NCBI GenBank assembly: GCA_963838095.1
Contig: CAWIPO010000008.1
Location: forward strand, 434,001 to 498,000
Source of the DNA: CAWCGU01 sp963838095
GTDB lineage: Bacteria; Actinomycetota; Thermoleophilia; Solirubrobacterales; 70-9
Direction: 5' to 3'
Length of the DNA: 64,000 nucleotides
The notes under the pieces were generated by a model. The model saw only the letters and a program-made list of their open reading frames with translations. It was not told the origin of the DNA and searched no databases. Position numbers and translations under genes: made by a program. Shown piece by piece: positions 34,394 to 44,122 of the stretch (its first letter is position 1; each line of letters begins with the position of its first letter).

Positions 34394-36139
34394 TCAGAGG
34401 TCCGAAAGCGCCTCGCCGACCCGCGCCGCGACTTCGCGGTGGATCTCGACGTTGCGCCGCCTGTCGATCCGGATCTCGATCACGCGGCTGCCGTCCGAAC
34501 CGGCGCCGAGGTCGGCCGGACGCTCGGCGCGTACGTACTCGAGGCCGTGTGCGGCGGCCAGCCGCTCGGGCTCGACCCTCGACGGCGTGCCGAGCAGAGC
34601 CTCGAACTCTTCCCGCGAGACCAAGTCGGCGTAGGGAAGGAACTCGAAGATCCCGCCGCCTGCGTTGTTGATCACGACTACACGCACCTGCCTAGTCGCC
34701 TCCGCCACCGCGGTGAGGCCGGCTGCGTCATGGACCAGGCCGAGGTCGCCGGTGAGAATCCACGTCGGCAGCCCCGTCGCGGCGGCGGCGCCCGCTCCGG
34801 AAGAGATCAGGCCGTCGAGCCCGTTTGCGCCCCGGTTGCACAGGAACCGCACATCCGCGCCACCCGAGGCCGCGAACGCCTCCTGGTCGCGGATCGGCAT
34901 GCTCGAAGCCGTGTAGACGAGGTCGCCGTCCCGATAGAGGCGCCCGAGCTCCGCATGAATGGCGGGCTCGTTCGGCTCCTCGATCTCGCCCAGCGAGGCA
35001 TCGATCGCCCCTGCGGCCAGCTCGCCCGCGCTTCGCCACGAGTCGAGCCATTCGCCCGCCGGCGGTCGTCCCTCAGCGAGCAGCTCGGCGAGGCGCTCGG
35101 CGACGCGCGCCGGGTCGGCACGGATCATCGCCCCCGCTATCCGCCCCGGCTCGTTCCAGCCGTGCGCTGCAACAACGAGCTGAACCGGCTGCTCGGCCGC
35201 GATCCACTCCCGCAGCGGCTTCGACGTCGGCATGTCACCGAACCGCAGCACCGCCTCCGGACGCAGCGCGGCCGGCGTGGCGCGGGCGATCGAGTCGTAG
35301 CTCCAGATCACCGCGGAGCGATCATGGGGTCCGAAGCGAACCTGGGATGTCGGCTCCGGGAGGATCGGAAAGCCGCTCGCAGCCGCCAGGGCGGCGAGCG
35401 CGGGGGCCAGCGCCGCGTCGGTTTGGCGACCGGCGACGATCACCCCTTGCGGGTGGGTGCGAACGCGCTCGGCGAGCGCTTCGATCAGGGCGTCGCTCGG
35501 CTCTCCCGTCGGCGGAACGACCGTCGTCAGCGGTCGTTCGCCTCGTCCCTTCAGCGCGAGCTCGCCGGTGGCGCTGACCGCGGCTTCCTCCTCGCTCGGC
35601 GCCAGCGGCTCCCGCCACGGCACGTTCAGGTGCACGGGCCCCGGTCGCGGCTCGCCGCGGGCGGCGGCGAACGCCCGGCAGGCGACCGAGCGGAAATGCA
35701 GCAGGCCCGAGTCGTCGGCGTCGTGGGTTCCGAGCTCGCTGAACCAGCGCACAGCCGAGCCGTAGAGCTTCAGCTGGTCGATCGTCTGTCCGGCGCCGAT
35801 CCCTCGCAGCTCCGGAGGCCGGTCGGCGGTGAGCACGATCAGCGGCACCGCCGCCTCATCGGCCTCGACCACGGCCGGATGGAGGTTGGCCGCGGCCGAG
35901 CCGGAGGTACACAGGACCGCCGTCGGGGTGCCGGTTGCCTGGGCGGCGCCGAGGGCGAAGAACCCGGCCGAGCGCTCGTCCAGCAGCACGCTAACTTCGA
36001 TCGCCCGCTCCCGCCACAGCGCCAGCGCCAGCGGGGCGGAGCGCGAACCGGGGGAGAGGACGGCGCGCCGGACTCCACATCGCGCCAGCTCCTCCACCAG
36101 CGCCGAGGCGAGTGCGGTATTTCGATTCGTCGCGTCCAC
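34394..36139 (-). CDS. menD: SEPHCHC synthase (2-succinyl-5-enolpyruvyl-6-hydroxy-3-cyclohexene-1-carboxylate synthase)
   Basis: MenD is a ThDP enzyme that adds a succinyl group from 2-oxoglutarate to isochorismate. The chain starts VDATNRNTALASALVEELAR, followed by VLSPGSRSAPLALALW and LLDERSAGFFALGAAQATG with the catalytic Glu. PTAVLCTSGSAAANLHPAVV, TADRPPELRGIGAGQTIDQ and PGPVHLNVPWREPL follow, and ThDP-binding is at WILTGDLGLVHD. The open frame extends further upstream, but GTG 36139 (581 residues) fits the family and has a TAACGT box eight bases ahead. The gene points toward menF, with abutting stops, and diverges from the cyclase gene with 43 bases between them. Confidence 0.92.
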   Translation of the reverse strand: MDATNRNTALASALVEELARCGVRRAVLSPGSRSAPLALALWRERAIEVSVLLDERSAGFFALGAAQATGTPTAVLCTSGSAAANLHPAVVEADEAAVPLIVLTADRPPELRGIGAGQTIDQLKLYGSAVRWFSELGTHDADDSGLLHFRSVACRAFAAARGEPRPGPVHLNVPWREPLAPSEEEAAVSATGELALKGRGERPLTTVVPPTGEPSDALIEALAERVRTHPQGVIVAGRQTDAALAPALAALAAASGFPILPEPTSQVRFGPHDRSAVIWSYDSIARATPAALRPEAVLRFGDMPTSKPLREWIAAEQPVQLVVAAHGWNEPGRIAGAMIRADPARVAERLAELLAEGRPPAGEWLDSWRSAGELAAGAIDASLGEIEEPNEPAIHAELGRLYRDGDLVYTASSMPIRDQEAFAASGGADVRFLCNRGANGLDGLISSGAGAAAATGLPTWILTGDLGLVHDAAGLTAVAEATRQVRVVVINNAGGGIFEFLPYADLVSREEFEALLGTPSRVEPERLAAAHGLEYVRAERPADLGAGSDGSRVIEIRIDRRRNVEIHREVAARVGEALSDL

Positions 36140-36147
36140 CGCCCCGG

Positions 36148-36153
36148 ACGTTA
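36148..36153 (-). promoter_or_regulatory. -10 box (TAACGT) for menD
   Basis: Minus-strand TANNNT eight bases before GTG 36139; supports that start over the longer upstream frame. Confidence 0.5.
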
Positions 36154-36182
36154 GCTGCGCCGATGCCGGCGCCGCTTGAGCG

Positions 36183-37277
36183 ATGATGGCGGCGATGGCG
36201 AGCGAATCGCACTCCGGCGGAGACACACCCGAGATAGTCGAGGTACTGCGTTCGCTCGGAATCTCCGACGAGATCGTCGATCGAGCGCTGGAGAGGGGCG
36301 ATCCGATCGCCGCGGTCTTCGAGCAGGTGCTGTCGCCGCAGATGGCCGAGCGCACCGTTACCGCGGCCGAGATCGAGTCGCGCGGCGGCGTCAGCGTCGA
36401 GCAATCCGCCGCCTTGTTCACCGCCTTCGGGCTCCGGGTCACCGAGCCGGACGAGCCTGCATTCACCGACAAGGAGGCCGAGGCGCTGGTCCGGCTGGGC
36501 ATCCTCTCGGACATTTACCCGCCCGAAATCGCGATCCAGGTGGCGAGGGTCTACGGTCGCGTCCTGGCGCGCATCGCCCAGGCCGAGATCCAGCTCTTCC
36601 GCACATACGTGGAGCCGAAGCTGCGGACCGAGCCGGGGGACTCCTACGCGGCGGTGAGTGCGATTCAGGCGGCGTTCTCGGAGTTGCTACCGCTGACTGA
36701 TCCGTTGCTGACCGGCGTGCACCGTCGCTGGGTGGAGCATCAGGTGATGCAGGCGGCGGTGAGCGACGCCGAGACCGGGTCGAGCGCTCCGCTGCCGGGA
36801 GCGGTCGAGGTCACATTTCTCTTCTGCGATCTGAAGGACTTCACCAAGTACGTGGATCTAGAGGGGGATGAGGCCGGGGTTGCGGCGATCGACCGTTTCA
36901 CCGACGTCGTCGTGCAGCAGCGCGGCCAGCGCTTTCGGTTCGCCAAGCTCCTCGGCGACGGGGTGATGCTCGTCTACGGTGATCCGGCTGACGCGGTGCG
37001 AGCCGGCGCCGGGATCATCGACGCGATGCCTTCAGACGACATGCCTCCCGTGCACGCCAGCGTCCATCGCGGCGTCGCGATCGCCCGCGAAGGCGACTAC
37101 TTCGGCCACGCGGTCAACCTCGCCGCGCGAGTGCTCGGGATCGCGGGCCCGGGAGAGCTGCTGGCCACGCGCCAGGTGATCGACCGCCTGCGCGACGACT
37201 TCGGCTGGGAGCGCGCCGGAGCCGTCCGCGTCCGCGGGATCGCCGGGCTGGTGGAGCTGTTTCGGCTCCAGGGCTAG
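36183..37277 (+). CDS. Class III adenylate/guanylate cyclase with N-terminal regulatory domain
   Basis: The C-terminal ~170 residues form a class III cyclase domain: VEVTFLFCDLKDFTKYVDLE and KLLGDGVMLVYGDPADAV (the two metal-binding Asp), then GVAIAREGDYFGHAVNLAAR (transition-state Asn) and RVRGIAGLVELFRL. The N-terminal ~160 residues are helical and resemble the autoinhibitory Ad_Cy_reg domain known from the pH-sensing mycobacterial cyclase Rv1264 (FEQVLSPQMAERTVTAAEIE, DKEAEALVRLGILSDIYPPE). That match is by pattern only. No transmembrane segment is visible. ATG 36183 or 36195 is the start. It sits inside the menaquinone gene region with no known tie to it. Its stop shares CTAG with the convergent menC stop. 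Confidence 0.82.
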   Translation: MMAAMASESHSGGDTPEIVEVLRSLGISDEIVDRALERGDPIAAVFEQVLSPQMAERTVTAAEIESRGGVSVEQSAALFTAFGLRVTEPDEPAFTDKEAEALVRLGILSDIYPPEIAIQVARVYGRVLARIAQAEIQLFRTYVEPKLRTEPGDSYAAVSAIQAAFSELLPLTDPLLTGVHRRWVEHQVMQAAVSDAETGSSAPLPGAVEVTFLFCDLKDFTKYVDLEGDEAGVAAIDRFTDVVVQQRGQRFRFAKLLGDGVMLVYGDPADAVRAGAGIIDAMPSDDMPPVHASVHRGVAIAREGDYFGHAVNLAARVLGIAGPGELLATRQVIDRLRDDFGWERAGAVRVRGIAGLVELFRLQG

Positions 37278-38365
37278 CGGTCCAGCCGATGCCGCGCGAG
37301 CGCGAGCTCGTTGAGCTCGACTCCGAAACCCGGCTCGTCGCTTACGCGCAGCATCGGACCATCCAGCTCGGGACCGCGAGCTGCGACCGTGGTCGCGAAC
37401 AGCCGCTGTGTGGCCAAACCCTGGTCGAGCCCGGCAGCGGGAGCATCTCGCGGGATGTACTGGGCGAGGTGCGCCGCCGCCGCGATCCCGATCGGCCCGT
37501 CCAGCGCGCTCGACAGGTAGACCGGTATCTCGCCGGCGATCGCCAGTGCAGCGGCGATCCCGCCAACCTTGGCGAGCTTCACGGTCGCCATCTCGCAGGC
37601 GCCAAGCTCGACGGCCCGCAGGGCATCGTCGTCATCGACGACGCTCTCGTCGGCCGCAATCGGCGTACGCACCGCGCGGCGGACCGCCGCCAGCGCGTCG
37701 AGCCCGGCGACGGGCTGCTCCGCAAGCTCGATCTGGTGATGCGCCATCGCGTCGAGGCGCTCGATCGCCTCGGCGGTCGACCATGCGGCGTTTGCATCGA
37801 CGCGGATCTTGATCCCGGCGCCGACCCGTTCGCGCACTTCACGCACCTGCGCGACGTCCCCGGGGACGCCCACTTTCAGCTTCAGCGTCTCGAATCCGTC
37901 GCTGACCCAGCGCTCCGCCTCGGCCGCGACATCGCCGGGCTCGCCGGCGACCAGGGTCGCGTTGCAGCGCACCGGGCCGGCGCTCGCGGCTCCGAGCAGC
38001 GACCACACGGGCACCCCTTCGACCTTGGCGGCGAGGTCGTGCAGCGCCAGGTCCACCGCCGCCAGTGCCGCGCGCGAGACGCCGGCGGCAGCGACGCCGG
38101 CGATCACTCCCGCGAGGTTGGCGGTCGTCAGCTTCAGGTCCACGAGCAGCGGCGAGCATGTTTCGGCAAGCTCGCGCTCGATCGTCGCCAGATCCGGCCC
38201 GTCGCGCAGTGACATCGCGACCGTTTCGCCGAACCCGGTCGGTCCACCGTGGGTGCGAATCCGCAACAGCAACAGCTCTCGCTGTCGCAGCTCGCCGCGG
38301 GCGGTGACGTAGGGCTCCCGGAACGGGAGCGCGTAGGGAATCGTCTCGAGGGCGGCGATCCGCAT
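37274..38365 (-). CDS. menC: o-Succinylbenzoate synthase (enolase superfamily)
   Basis: MenC dehydrates SHCHC to o-succinylbenzoate. The enolase-superfamily barrel residues are visible: KxK in FETLKLKVG, metal ligands in IRVDANAAW, ELAEQPV and PIAADESVV, and the second-side Lys in CEMATVKLAKVGG. The lid domain is at the N-terminus (FREPYVTARGELRQRELLLL). Family members can also act as dipeptide epimerases or N-acylamino acid racemases; the menA, menB and menE neighbours make OSBS activity the best call. ATG 38365 is the start, 9 bases after menA on the same strand, so menB-menA-menC form one operon in that order. Confidence 0.85.
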   Translation of the reverse strand: MRIAALETIPYALPFREPYVTARGELRQRELLLLRIRTHGGPTGFGETVAMSLRDGPDLATIERELAETCSPLLVDLKLTTANLAGVIAGVAAAGVSRAALAAVDLALHDLAAKVEGVPVWSLLGAASAGPVRCNATLVAGEPGDVAAEAERWVSDGFETLKLKVGVPGDVAQVREVRERVGAGIKIRVDANAAWSTAEAIERLDAMAHHQIELAEQPVAGLDALAAVRRAVRTPIAADESVVDDDDALRAVELGACEMATVKLAKVGGIAAALAIAGEIPVYLSSALDGPIGIAAAAHLAQYIPRDAPAAGLDQGLATQRLFATTVAARGPELDGPMLRVSDEPGFGVELNELALARHRLDR

Positions 38366-38374
38366 CTCTGCGCC

Positions 38375-39253
38375 TTACGCGGCGATCACGAGCCCCGCCG
38401 CCAGCAGCGCGCTGAAGATGGCCAGCAGCTTGCCGGTGTTCCCGAGCGCGGCGTTCAGGGAGGGGCCGTCGCTTCGTGTCATCACGGCGACCAGCGGCGG
38501 CTCGGCGAACGGCGCCGCGAACAGCGCCAGCAGGCACCACGCCGAGACGTCGGTGAGCAGAAGCGCGAGCGGCAGTGCCAGGAAGGCGCCGCCCACGAGG
38601 ATCGCGTACAGCGAACGGGCGCGGCGGCGGCCGAGTCGGACCGCCAGCGTGTTCTTTCCCGCCCGCCGGTCGGTGTCGATGTCGCGGACGTTGTTGACGA
38701 CGAGGATCGCGGTGGCGAGGAAGCCGACCGGAACCGAGAGGGCGAACGGAATCCAATCGAGCTGCTCGAGCTGCACATAGTAGGAGCCGTTCACGGCGAC
38801 GAGCCCGAAGAAGACGAACACGAACGCCTCCCCGAGGCCGGCGTATCCGTAGGGCCGCGGCCCGCCCGTGTACAGCACCCCGGCGAGGATCGAAAGCCCG
38901 CCGACGACAAGGATCAGCGGCCCGGCGACCGCCGTCAGGTAGGCGCCCGCGACGATCGCGATCGCGAACGCGACCCAGGTCGCGACCAGCACGCGTCGCG
39001 GCGCCACCAACCCCTGCGCCGTCACCCGCACCGGGCCGAGGCGATCGACCGTGTCGGCGCCGCGCTTGGCGTCGGAGTAGTCGTTCGCGAGGTTGGTCCC
39101 GATCTGGATGAAGACGCTGCCGACCAGCGCGGCGACGAAGGCGCCGACCCGGACGTCGTCGACCAGCTGATAGGCGGCGGCCGTGCCGACGAGAACAGGC
39201 GCGATCGCCGCCGGCAGCGTCCGCGGCCGCGCCGCCATCAGCCAAATGCGCAA
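38375..39253 (-). CDS. menA: 1,4-Dihydroxy-2-naphthoate polyprenyltransferase
   Basis: MenA is a UbiA-family membrane enzyme that attaches the isoprenoid tail to DHNA, giving demethylmenaquinone. The two Asp-rich motifs are NLANDYSDAKRGADTVDR and VVNNVRDIDTDRRAGKNTLA. The protein starts RIWLMAARPRTLPAAIAPVL and has about eight or nine membrane helices in 292 residues. TTG 39253, six bases after the menB stop, gives the usual family start; ATG 39238 is the alternative. It lies between menB and menC on the same strand. Confidence 0.9.
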   Translation of the reverse strand: MRIWLMAARPRTLPAAIAPVLVGTAAAYQLVDDVRVGAFVAALVGSVFIQIGTNLANDYSDAKRGADTVDRLGPVRVTAQGLVAPRRVLVATWVAFAIAIVAGAYLTAVAGPLILVVGGLSILAGVLYTGGPRPYGYAGLGEAFVFVFFGLVAVNGSYYVQLEQLDWIPFALSVPVGFLATAILVVNNVRDIDTDRRAGKNTLAVRLGRRRARSLYAILVGGAFLALPLALLLTDVSAWCLLALFAAPFAEPPLVAVMTRSDGPSLNAALGNTGKLLAIFSALLAAGLVIAA

Positions 39254-39258
39254 CGGGC

Positions 39259-40137
39259 TCAAGGCCGCTTCGGGAACTTCGAGAAGTCCGGGTCGCGGCC
39301 CTGCTGGTAGGCGTTGCGCCCCTCCTGGCCCTCCTCGGTCATGTAGAAGAGCAGGGTCGCGTCGTGCGAGAGCTGCTGCAGCCCGGTGAGCCCGTCCTCG
39401 GCGGCGTTGAAGCTCGATTTCAGCAGCCGCAATGAGAGCGGGGAGAGGGCGCCCATCTCCCGGCACCAGCGAACCGTCTCGCGCTCGAGCTCGTCCAGCG
39501 GGACGACGGTGTTGACGAGCCCCATCGCGTGCGCCTCCTGGGCGTCGTAGAGGCGGCACAGGAACCAGATCTCCTTCGCGCGCTTGGCACCCACCTGGCG
39601 CGCCAGCAGACCCGCCCCGAAGCCGCCGTCGAAGCTCCCGACCCGCGGCCCGGTCTGGCCGAAGACCGCGTTGTCGGCGGCGATCGACAGATCGCAGACG
39701 AGGTGGAGGATGTGGCCGCCGCCGACCGCGTAGCCCGCCACCATCGCCACCACGGGCTTGGGGGTGCGGCGGATCTGCACGTGCAGGTCGCCTACGTCGA
39801 GCCGCCCGACTCCGGCGCCGGCGACGTCGTCGTCTCCGATGTAGCCGTCGTCGCCCCGGATGCGCTGGTCGCCACCGGAGCAGAACGCCTCGTCTCCGGC
39901 GCCGGTGAGGATGATCGTCCCGACCTCGATGTCGTCGCGTGCGCGGGCGAAAGCGTCGCGCAGCTCCCGCAGCGTCGGCGGCCGGAAGGCGTTACGGACC
40001 TCAGGCCGGTTGATCGTGATCTTCGCGATCGCCTCGGCGCGCTCGTAGAGGATGTCTTCGTACTCGCCGACCTGGCGCCACTCGATCGGCGCGTACAGCT
40101 CCGACTCGGGCGGCGCGTCCTTGTGGGGGGTGGGCAT
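39259..40137 (-). CDS. menB: 1,4-Dihydroxy-2-naphthoyl-CoA synthase
   Basis: MenB closes the second ring of the naphthoquinone from OSB-CoA. The crotonase fold is clear: ITINRPEVRNAFRPPTLREL, ILTGAGDEAFCSGGDQRIRG (oxyanion and bicarbonate/side-chain site region), VAMVAGYAVGGGHILHLVCD, FGQTGPRVGSFDGGFGAGLL (family signature), then RNAYQQGRDPDFSKFPKRP at the end. ATG 40137 (MPTPHKDAPP) is chosen over TTG 40146 because a -10 box ends eight bases before it. It diverges from menE with 36 bases between the start codons. Confidence 0.93.
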   Translation of the reverse strand: MPTPHKDAPPESELYAPIEWRQVGEYEDILYERAEAIAKITINRPEVRNAFRPPTLRELRDAFARARDDIEVGTIILTGAGDEAFCSGGDQRIRGDDGYIGDDDVAGAGVGRLDVGDLHVQIRRTPKPVVAMVAGYAVGGGHILHLVCDLSIAADNAVFGQTGPRVGSFDGGFGAGLLARQVGAKRAKEIWFLCRLYDAQEAHAMGLVNTVVPLDELERETVRWCREMGALSPLSLRLLKSSFNAAEDGLTGLQQLSHDATLLFYMTEEGQEGRNAYQQGRDPDFSKFPKRP

Positions 40138-40145
40138 GCGCCGCA

Positions 40146-40151
40146 ACGATA
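40146..40151 (-). promoter_or_regulatory. -10 box (TATCGT) for menBAC
   Basis: Minus-strand TANNNT eight bases before ATG 40137. Its -35 region would fall over the start of menE. Confidence 0.5.
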
Positions 40152-40159
40152 ACCCCGCT

Positions 40160-40165
40160 TAAGGT
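40160..40165 (+). promoter_or_regulatory. -10 box (TAAGGT) for menE
   Basis: TANNNT eight bases before GTG 40174. Together with the menB box it makes a pair of overlapping divergent promoters in 36 bases. Confidence 0.5.
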
Positions 40166-40173
40166 GCCGCAAC

Positions 40174-41499
40174 GTGCTGCTCGACAACTGGCTAGCTCAG
40201 CGAGCCCAGACCTGCCCCGATCGCCTGGCCGTGCTCGCGGGCGCTGTCGGGCTCACCTACGCCGAGCTCGAGCGCGCGGCGACATCGACAGCGCGCCGCC
40301 TCGCCGCGCGTGGCGTCAGGCGCGATTCCGTGGTCGCATTGGAGCTGGCGGCCGGCGTCGACTACGTCGTGATCCTGCACGCGCTGATGCTGCTCGGCGC
40401 GATCGCGAATCCGCTCGATCCAAGGCTGTCGGGGCGAGAGCGCGACGAGGAGCTGGAGCGGGCCGCGCCGGCTCTAGTGATCTCCGATCCCGAGCAGACC
40501 GGCGGGACCGAGGCCGACCTGCCGCTGCTCGGCGAGCACGACCTCGACGCGATCCATTGCCGCATCCTCACCAGCGGCACCTCTGGCCACGCCCGCCCGA
40601 TCGGGCTCACCTACGGCAACCATCTCTGGAGCGCCGTGGGCTCCGCCTTCAACCTCGGGATGGAGCCGAGCGACCGCTGGCTGTGCTGCTTGCCGCTGCA
40701 CCACGTGGCGGGGCTCTCGATCGTGATGCGGTCGGTGATCTACGGCACCGGCGTCGTCATCCACGATGGGTTCGAAGTCGATCGGGTGGCGAAGTCGCTC
40801 GAGCGCGACGAGGTGTCGCTCGTCTCGCTGGTCAGCACCCAGCTGCGCCGGCTGCTCGACGCCGGTGTGGAGCTCTCGGGGCCACGCGCGATCCTCGTCG
40901 GCGGCGGCCCGGTGCCGATCGAGGTGCTGGAGGAGGCGGGGGCACACGGCGCAAAGGTGGTGCAGACCTACGGCCTCACCGAGGCGGCCTCGCAGGTGAC
41001 CACACTGGCGCCCGGAGAGGCGGTGGGGAAGCTGGGCTCGGCCGGCAGGCCTCTGCTGACCACGCATCTGCGCATCCACGAGGGCGAGATCCTCGTCCAG
41101 GGCCCGACAGTGGCTCCGGGTTGCGCCGATGAGGACGGGTGGCTGCACACCGGCGACCTCGGCCGCATCGACGACGAAGGCTTCCTGTACGTGGAGGACC
41201 GGCTCGGCGACGTGATCGTCAGCGGCGGCGAGAACGTGCTTCCGGCGGAGGTGGAGGAGGTGCTGCTGCGGCACCCGTCGGTGGCCGACGCGGCGGCTGT
41301 TGGAAGGGCCGACGCGGAGTGGCAGGAGGCCGTCGCGGCGGTAGTCGTGCTCGAGCCGGGAGCGACGGCCAGCCCCGAGGAGCTGCGCACCCATTGCGCA
41401 TCCCAGCTCGCCGGCTTCAAGGTCCCGAAGCGTTTCGAGTTCGCCGCCGAGCTGCCACGAACTCCAGCCGGGAAGCTGCTGCGGCGCGAGCTGCGCTGA
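40174..41499 (+). CDS. menE: o-Succinylbenzoate--CoA ligase
   Basis: MenE activates OSB with CoA and ATP. It is a 441-residue AMP-forming ligase with the P-loop-like LTSGTSGHARPIGLTYGNHL, the VVQTYGLTEAASQVTTLAPG motif, the hinge DGWLHTGDLGRIDDEGFLYV, EDRLGDVIVSGGENVLPAEV and the catalytic Lys in RTPAGKLLRREL. The middle (PLHHVAGLSIVMRSVIYGTG) is typical of MenE. GTG 40174 is the start. Expression opposite to menB from an overlapping promoter region would tie the two levels together. Confidence 0.9.
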   Translation: MLLDNWLAQRAQTCPDRLAVLAGAVGLTYAELERAATSTARRLAARGVRRDSVVALELAAGVDYVVILHALMLLGAIANPLDPRLSGRERDEELERAAPALVISDPEQTGGTEADLPLLGEHDLDAIHCRILTSGTSGHARPIGLTYGNHLWSAVGSAFNLGMEPSDRWLCCLPLHHVAGLSIVMRSVIYGTGVVIHDGFEVDRVAKSLERDEVSLVSLVSTQLRRLLDAGVELSGPRAILVGGGPVPIEVLEEAGAHGAKVVQTYGLTEAASQVTTLAPGEAVGKLGSAGRPLLTTHLRIHEGEILVQGPTVAPGCADEDGWLHTGDLGRIDDEGFLYVEDRLGDVIVSGGENVLPAEVEEVLLRHPSVADAAAVGRADAEWQEAVAAVVVLEPGATASPEELRTHCASQLAGFKVPKRFEFAAELPRTPAGKLLRRELR

Positions 41500-41511
41500 A
41501 GCCTCCTCGAC

Positions 41512-41517
41512 TAGCAT
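41512..41517 (+). promoter_or_regulatory. -10 box (TAGCAT) for ilvC
   Basis: TANNNT seven bases before ATG 41525. Confidence 0.55.
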
Positions 41518-41524
41518 CGCCCCG

Positions 41525-42532
<1,008 letters not shown>

Positions 42533-42534
42533 CG

Positions 42535-43203
42535 ATGGAGCAATCGCAGCCCCCGGATCAGCCCCAACAGCAGCCCCCGGCCCAGCCGCCGCAGCCGGCG
42601 CCCGGCGGGCCGCCGGCTGTCGCCTCAGCCGACGCGGACTACCCGGTCTTCCTCGAAATCGACGAGCAGGAGGAGTACGCGCAGTTCATGCCGCTGGTCA
42701 AGTGGCTGCTTGCGTTCCCGCACTACATCGCCCTGTTCTTCGTTTTCATCGGCGTGATCGTCGCCCACCTGATCGCCTTTTTCGCGGTCCTGTTCACCGG
42801 CCGCTACCCGGATGGAATCTTCAACTTCGTGGTCGGCGCGCTCCGCTGGGCCTATCGGGTCACCGGTTACGTGTACCTGATGACCGACGAGTACCCGCCG
42901 TTCTCGCTCGATGACGATCCCGCGTACCCGGTTCGCTTCGACATCGACTACCCGGAGGAGGGCGTCGACCGCTGGCGGCCGTTCTTCGCCTGGCTGCTCG
43001 CGCTCCCGTATCTGTTCGTCGCCGGGGCGCTCAACACGGTCGCCGGAGTGATCACGTTCATCGCGTTCTTCGCGATCCTGTTCACCAAGCGCTGGCCAGG
43101 GGGCATGTTCGACATCGTCTTGATCTGCTTCCGCTGGCAGGCGCGGGGCAGCGCGTACGCCTACTTCCTCGTCACCCGCTACCCACCGTGGGTGTGGGCA
43201 TAG
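42535..43203 (+). CDS. DUF4389 membrane protein (two repeats)
   Basis: The 222-residue protein has a Gln/Pro-rich N-terminal tail of ~35 residues, then two copies of a DUF4389-like unit. The first is FMPLVKWLLAFPHYIALFFV followed by LFTGRYPDGIFNFVVGALRW, and the second is FFAWLLALPYLFVAGALNTV followed by LFTKRWPGGMFDIVLICFRW. Each unit ends in an aromatic segment (YVYLMTDEYPPF; YAYFLVTRYPPW). This suggests an internal duplication of a two-helix hairpin. Function unknown. ATG 42535 has an AAAGGAG site overlapping the ilvC stop. The next gene overlaps the end by 16 bases. Confidence 0.82.
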   Translation: MEQSQPPDQPQQQPPAQPPQPAPGGPPAVASADADYPVFLEIDEQEEYAQFMPLVKWLLAFPHYIALFFVFIGVIVAHLIAFFAVLFTGRYPDGIFNFVVGALRWAYRVTGYVYLMTDEYPPFSLDDDPAYPVRFDIDYPEEGVDRWRPFFAWLLALPYLFVAGALNTVAGVITFIAFFAILFTKRWPGGMFDIVLICFRWQARGSAYAYFLVTRYPPWVWA

Positions 43204-43664
43204 GAACGTCCACGGTCCTAAACGGACGCTTTCCGGTCAATACGCTGGCCGGTCCCGCCCTCGTCGGGGTGGGGCTGGCTCCATTCCTGATCGCATCGCT
43301 GGCCTGGCACCTCCGGGACGGCGAGCTGGAGGGCGCCGGGCTTGTCGGATGCCCGCTGCGTGAGGCGACCGGGATCCCGTGCGCTGGCTGCGGCGCCAGC
43401 CGCGCGTTCTACTTCGCCTCCAGGGGCGACTCCTCGCTTTGGAGCTACAACTGGGTGTGGCCGCTCGTCGCTGTAGGAGTCGTCATCTACGGCCTCGTGC
43501 TGATCTGGCGATCATTGGCCGGGCACGCCTTGCTCGGCGCTTGGGCACTCTCGCTCAGGGCCGCGTACGCGGGCAGGCCGCGGTTGATGATCTCGCTGAC
43601 GCTGGGCGTGCTGCTGGCGCCCTGGGCCGTCGCACTAGCGAACCTCGATGCGATCCGGGGGTGA
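43188..43664 (+). CDS. DUF2752 membrane protein
   Basis: The 158-residue protein carries the DUF2752 signature CPLREATGIPCAGCGASRAFYF, with three conserved Cys, followed by an aromatic segment (WSYNWVWPLVAVGVVIYGLV). Membrane helices are near residues 20-38, 88-108 and 130-152. DUF2752 proteins are widespread in Actinobacteria and Bacteroidetes with no settled role; the Cys motif suggests metal or redox chemistry at the membrane. GTG 43188 (or 43194) overlaps the end of the DUF4389 gene. Confidence 0.8.
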   Translation: MGVGIGTSTVLNGRFPVNTLAGPALVGVGLAPFLIASLAWHLRDGELEGAGLVGCPLREATGIPCAGCGASRAFYFASRGDSSLWSYNWVWPLVAVGVVIYGLVLIWRSLAGHALLGAWALSLRAAYAGRPRLMISLTLGVLLAPWAVALANLDAIRG

Positions 43665-43749
43665 TGCGGTGGTGGGGTGGACCAGCCGCCTCCGCAACGA
43701 ATATGGTTAGCGCGCACTCAGTACCCATTGGTTCAAGGGAGGACGAGGT

Positions 43750-44043
43750 ATGGAGTACCAGCAGACCCCTGGGGAGGCGCCGCCCCCTCCGACCCAGTAC
43801 GCACAGGTTGCGCCCCAGCGGCGGACCAGCGGGAAGGCGGTCGCCGCGCTCGTGCTCGGGATCCTCGGTCTGCTCGCCGGTTTCATCCTCGCCGTGCTCG
43901 CGATCATCTTCGGCGCAATCGCCCGGGGCGACACCGCGAAAGACCCGACGCTCGGCGGCCGTGGAATGGCGACGGCCGGCCTCGTGCTCGGGATCATCGG
44001 CCTGCTCCTAACTCCGCTTTGGTACGCCGTCCTATACACCTGA
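43750..44043 (+). CDS. DUF4190 membrane protein
   Basis: The 97-residue protein has a short Pro/Gln-rich head (MEYQQTPGEAPPPPTQYAQV) and two helices, AVAALVLGILGLLAGFILAV and GMATAGLVLGIIGLLLTPLW. A small loop joins them and carries the DUF4190 GR-G-x-A-TAGLVLG element. ATG 43750 follows a GGGAGGACGAGG site, so unlike many genes here it has a leader. First of five related tandem genes to 45758. Confidence 0.8.
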   Translation: MEYQQTPGEAPPPPTQYAQVAPQRRTSGKAVAALVLGILGLLAGFILAVLAIIFGAIARGDTAKDPTLGGRGMATAGLVLGIIGLLLTPLWYAVLYT

Positions 44044-44122
44044 CCCGCTCGCGTAACGAAATCGCCTCCGGCGGCACTGTGAACCAGCATCGCTGAGCGA
44101 CACCACGATCCAAGGAGACCAC

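Noticed and set aside
36140..36514. 125-codon upstream extension of the menD frame
   Set aside because: It overlaps the cyclase gene on the other strand, is Ser/Thr-rich and has no MenD homology; GTG 36139 gives the normal start.
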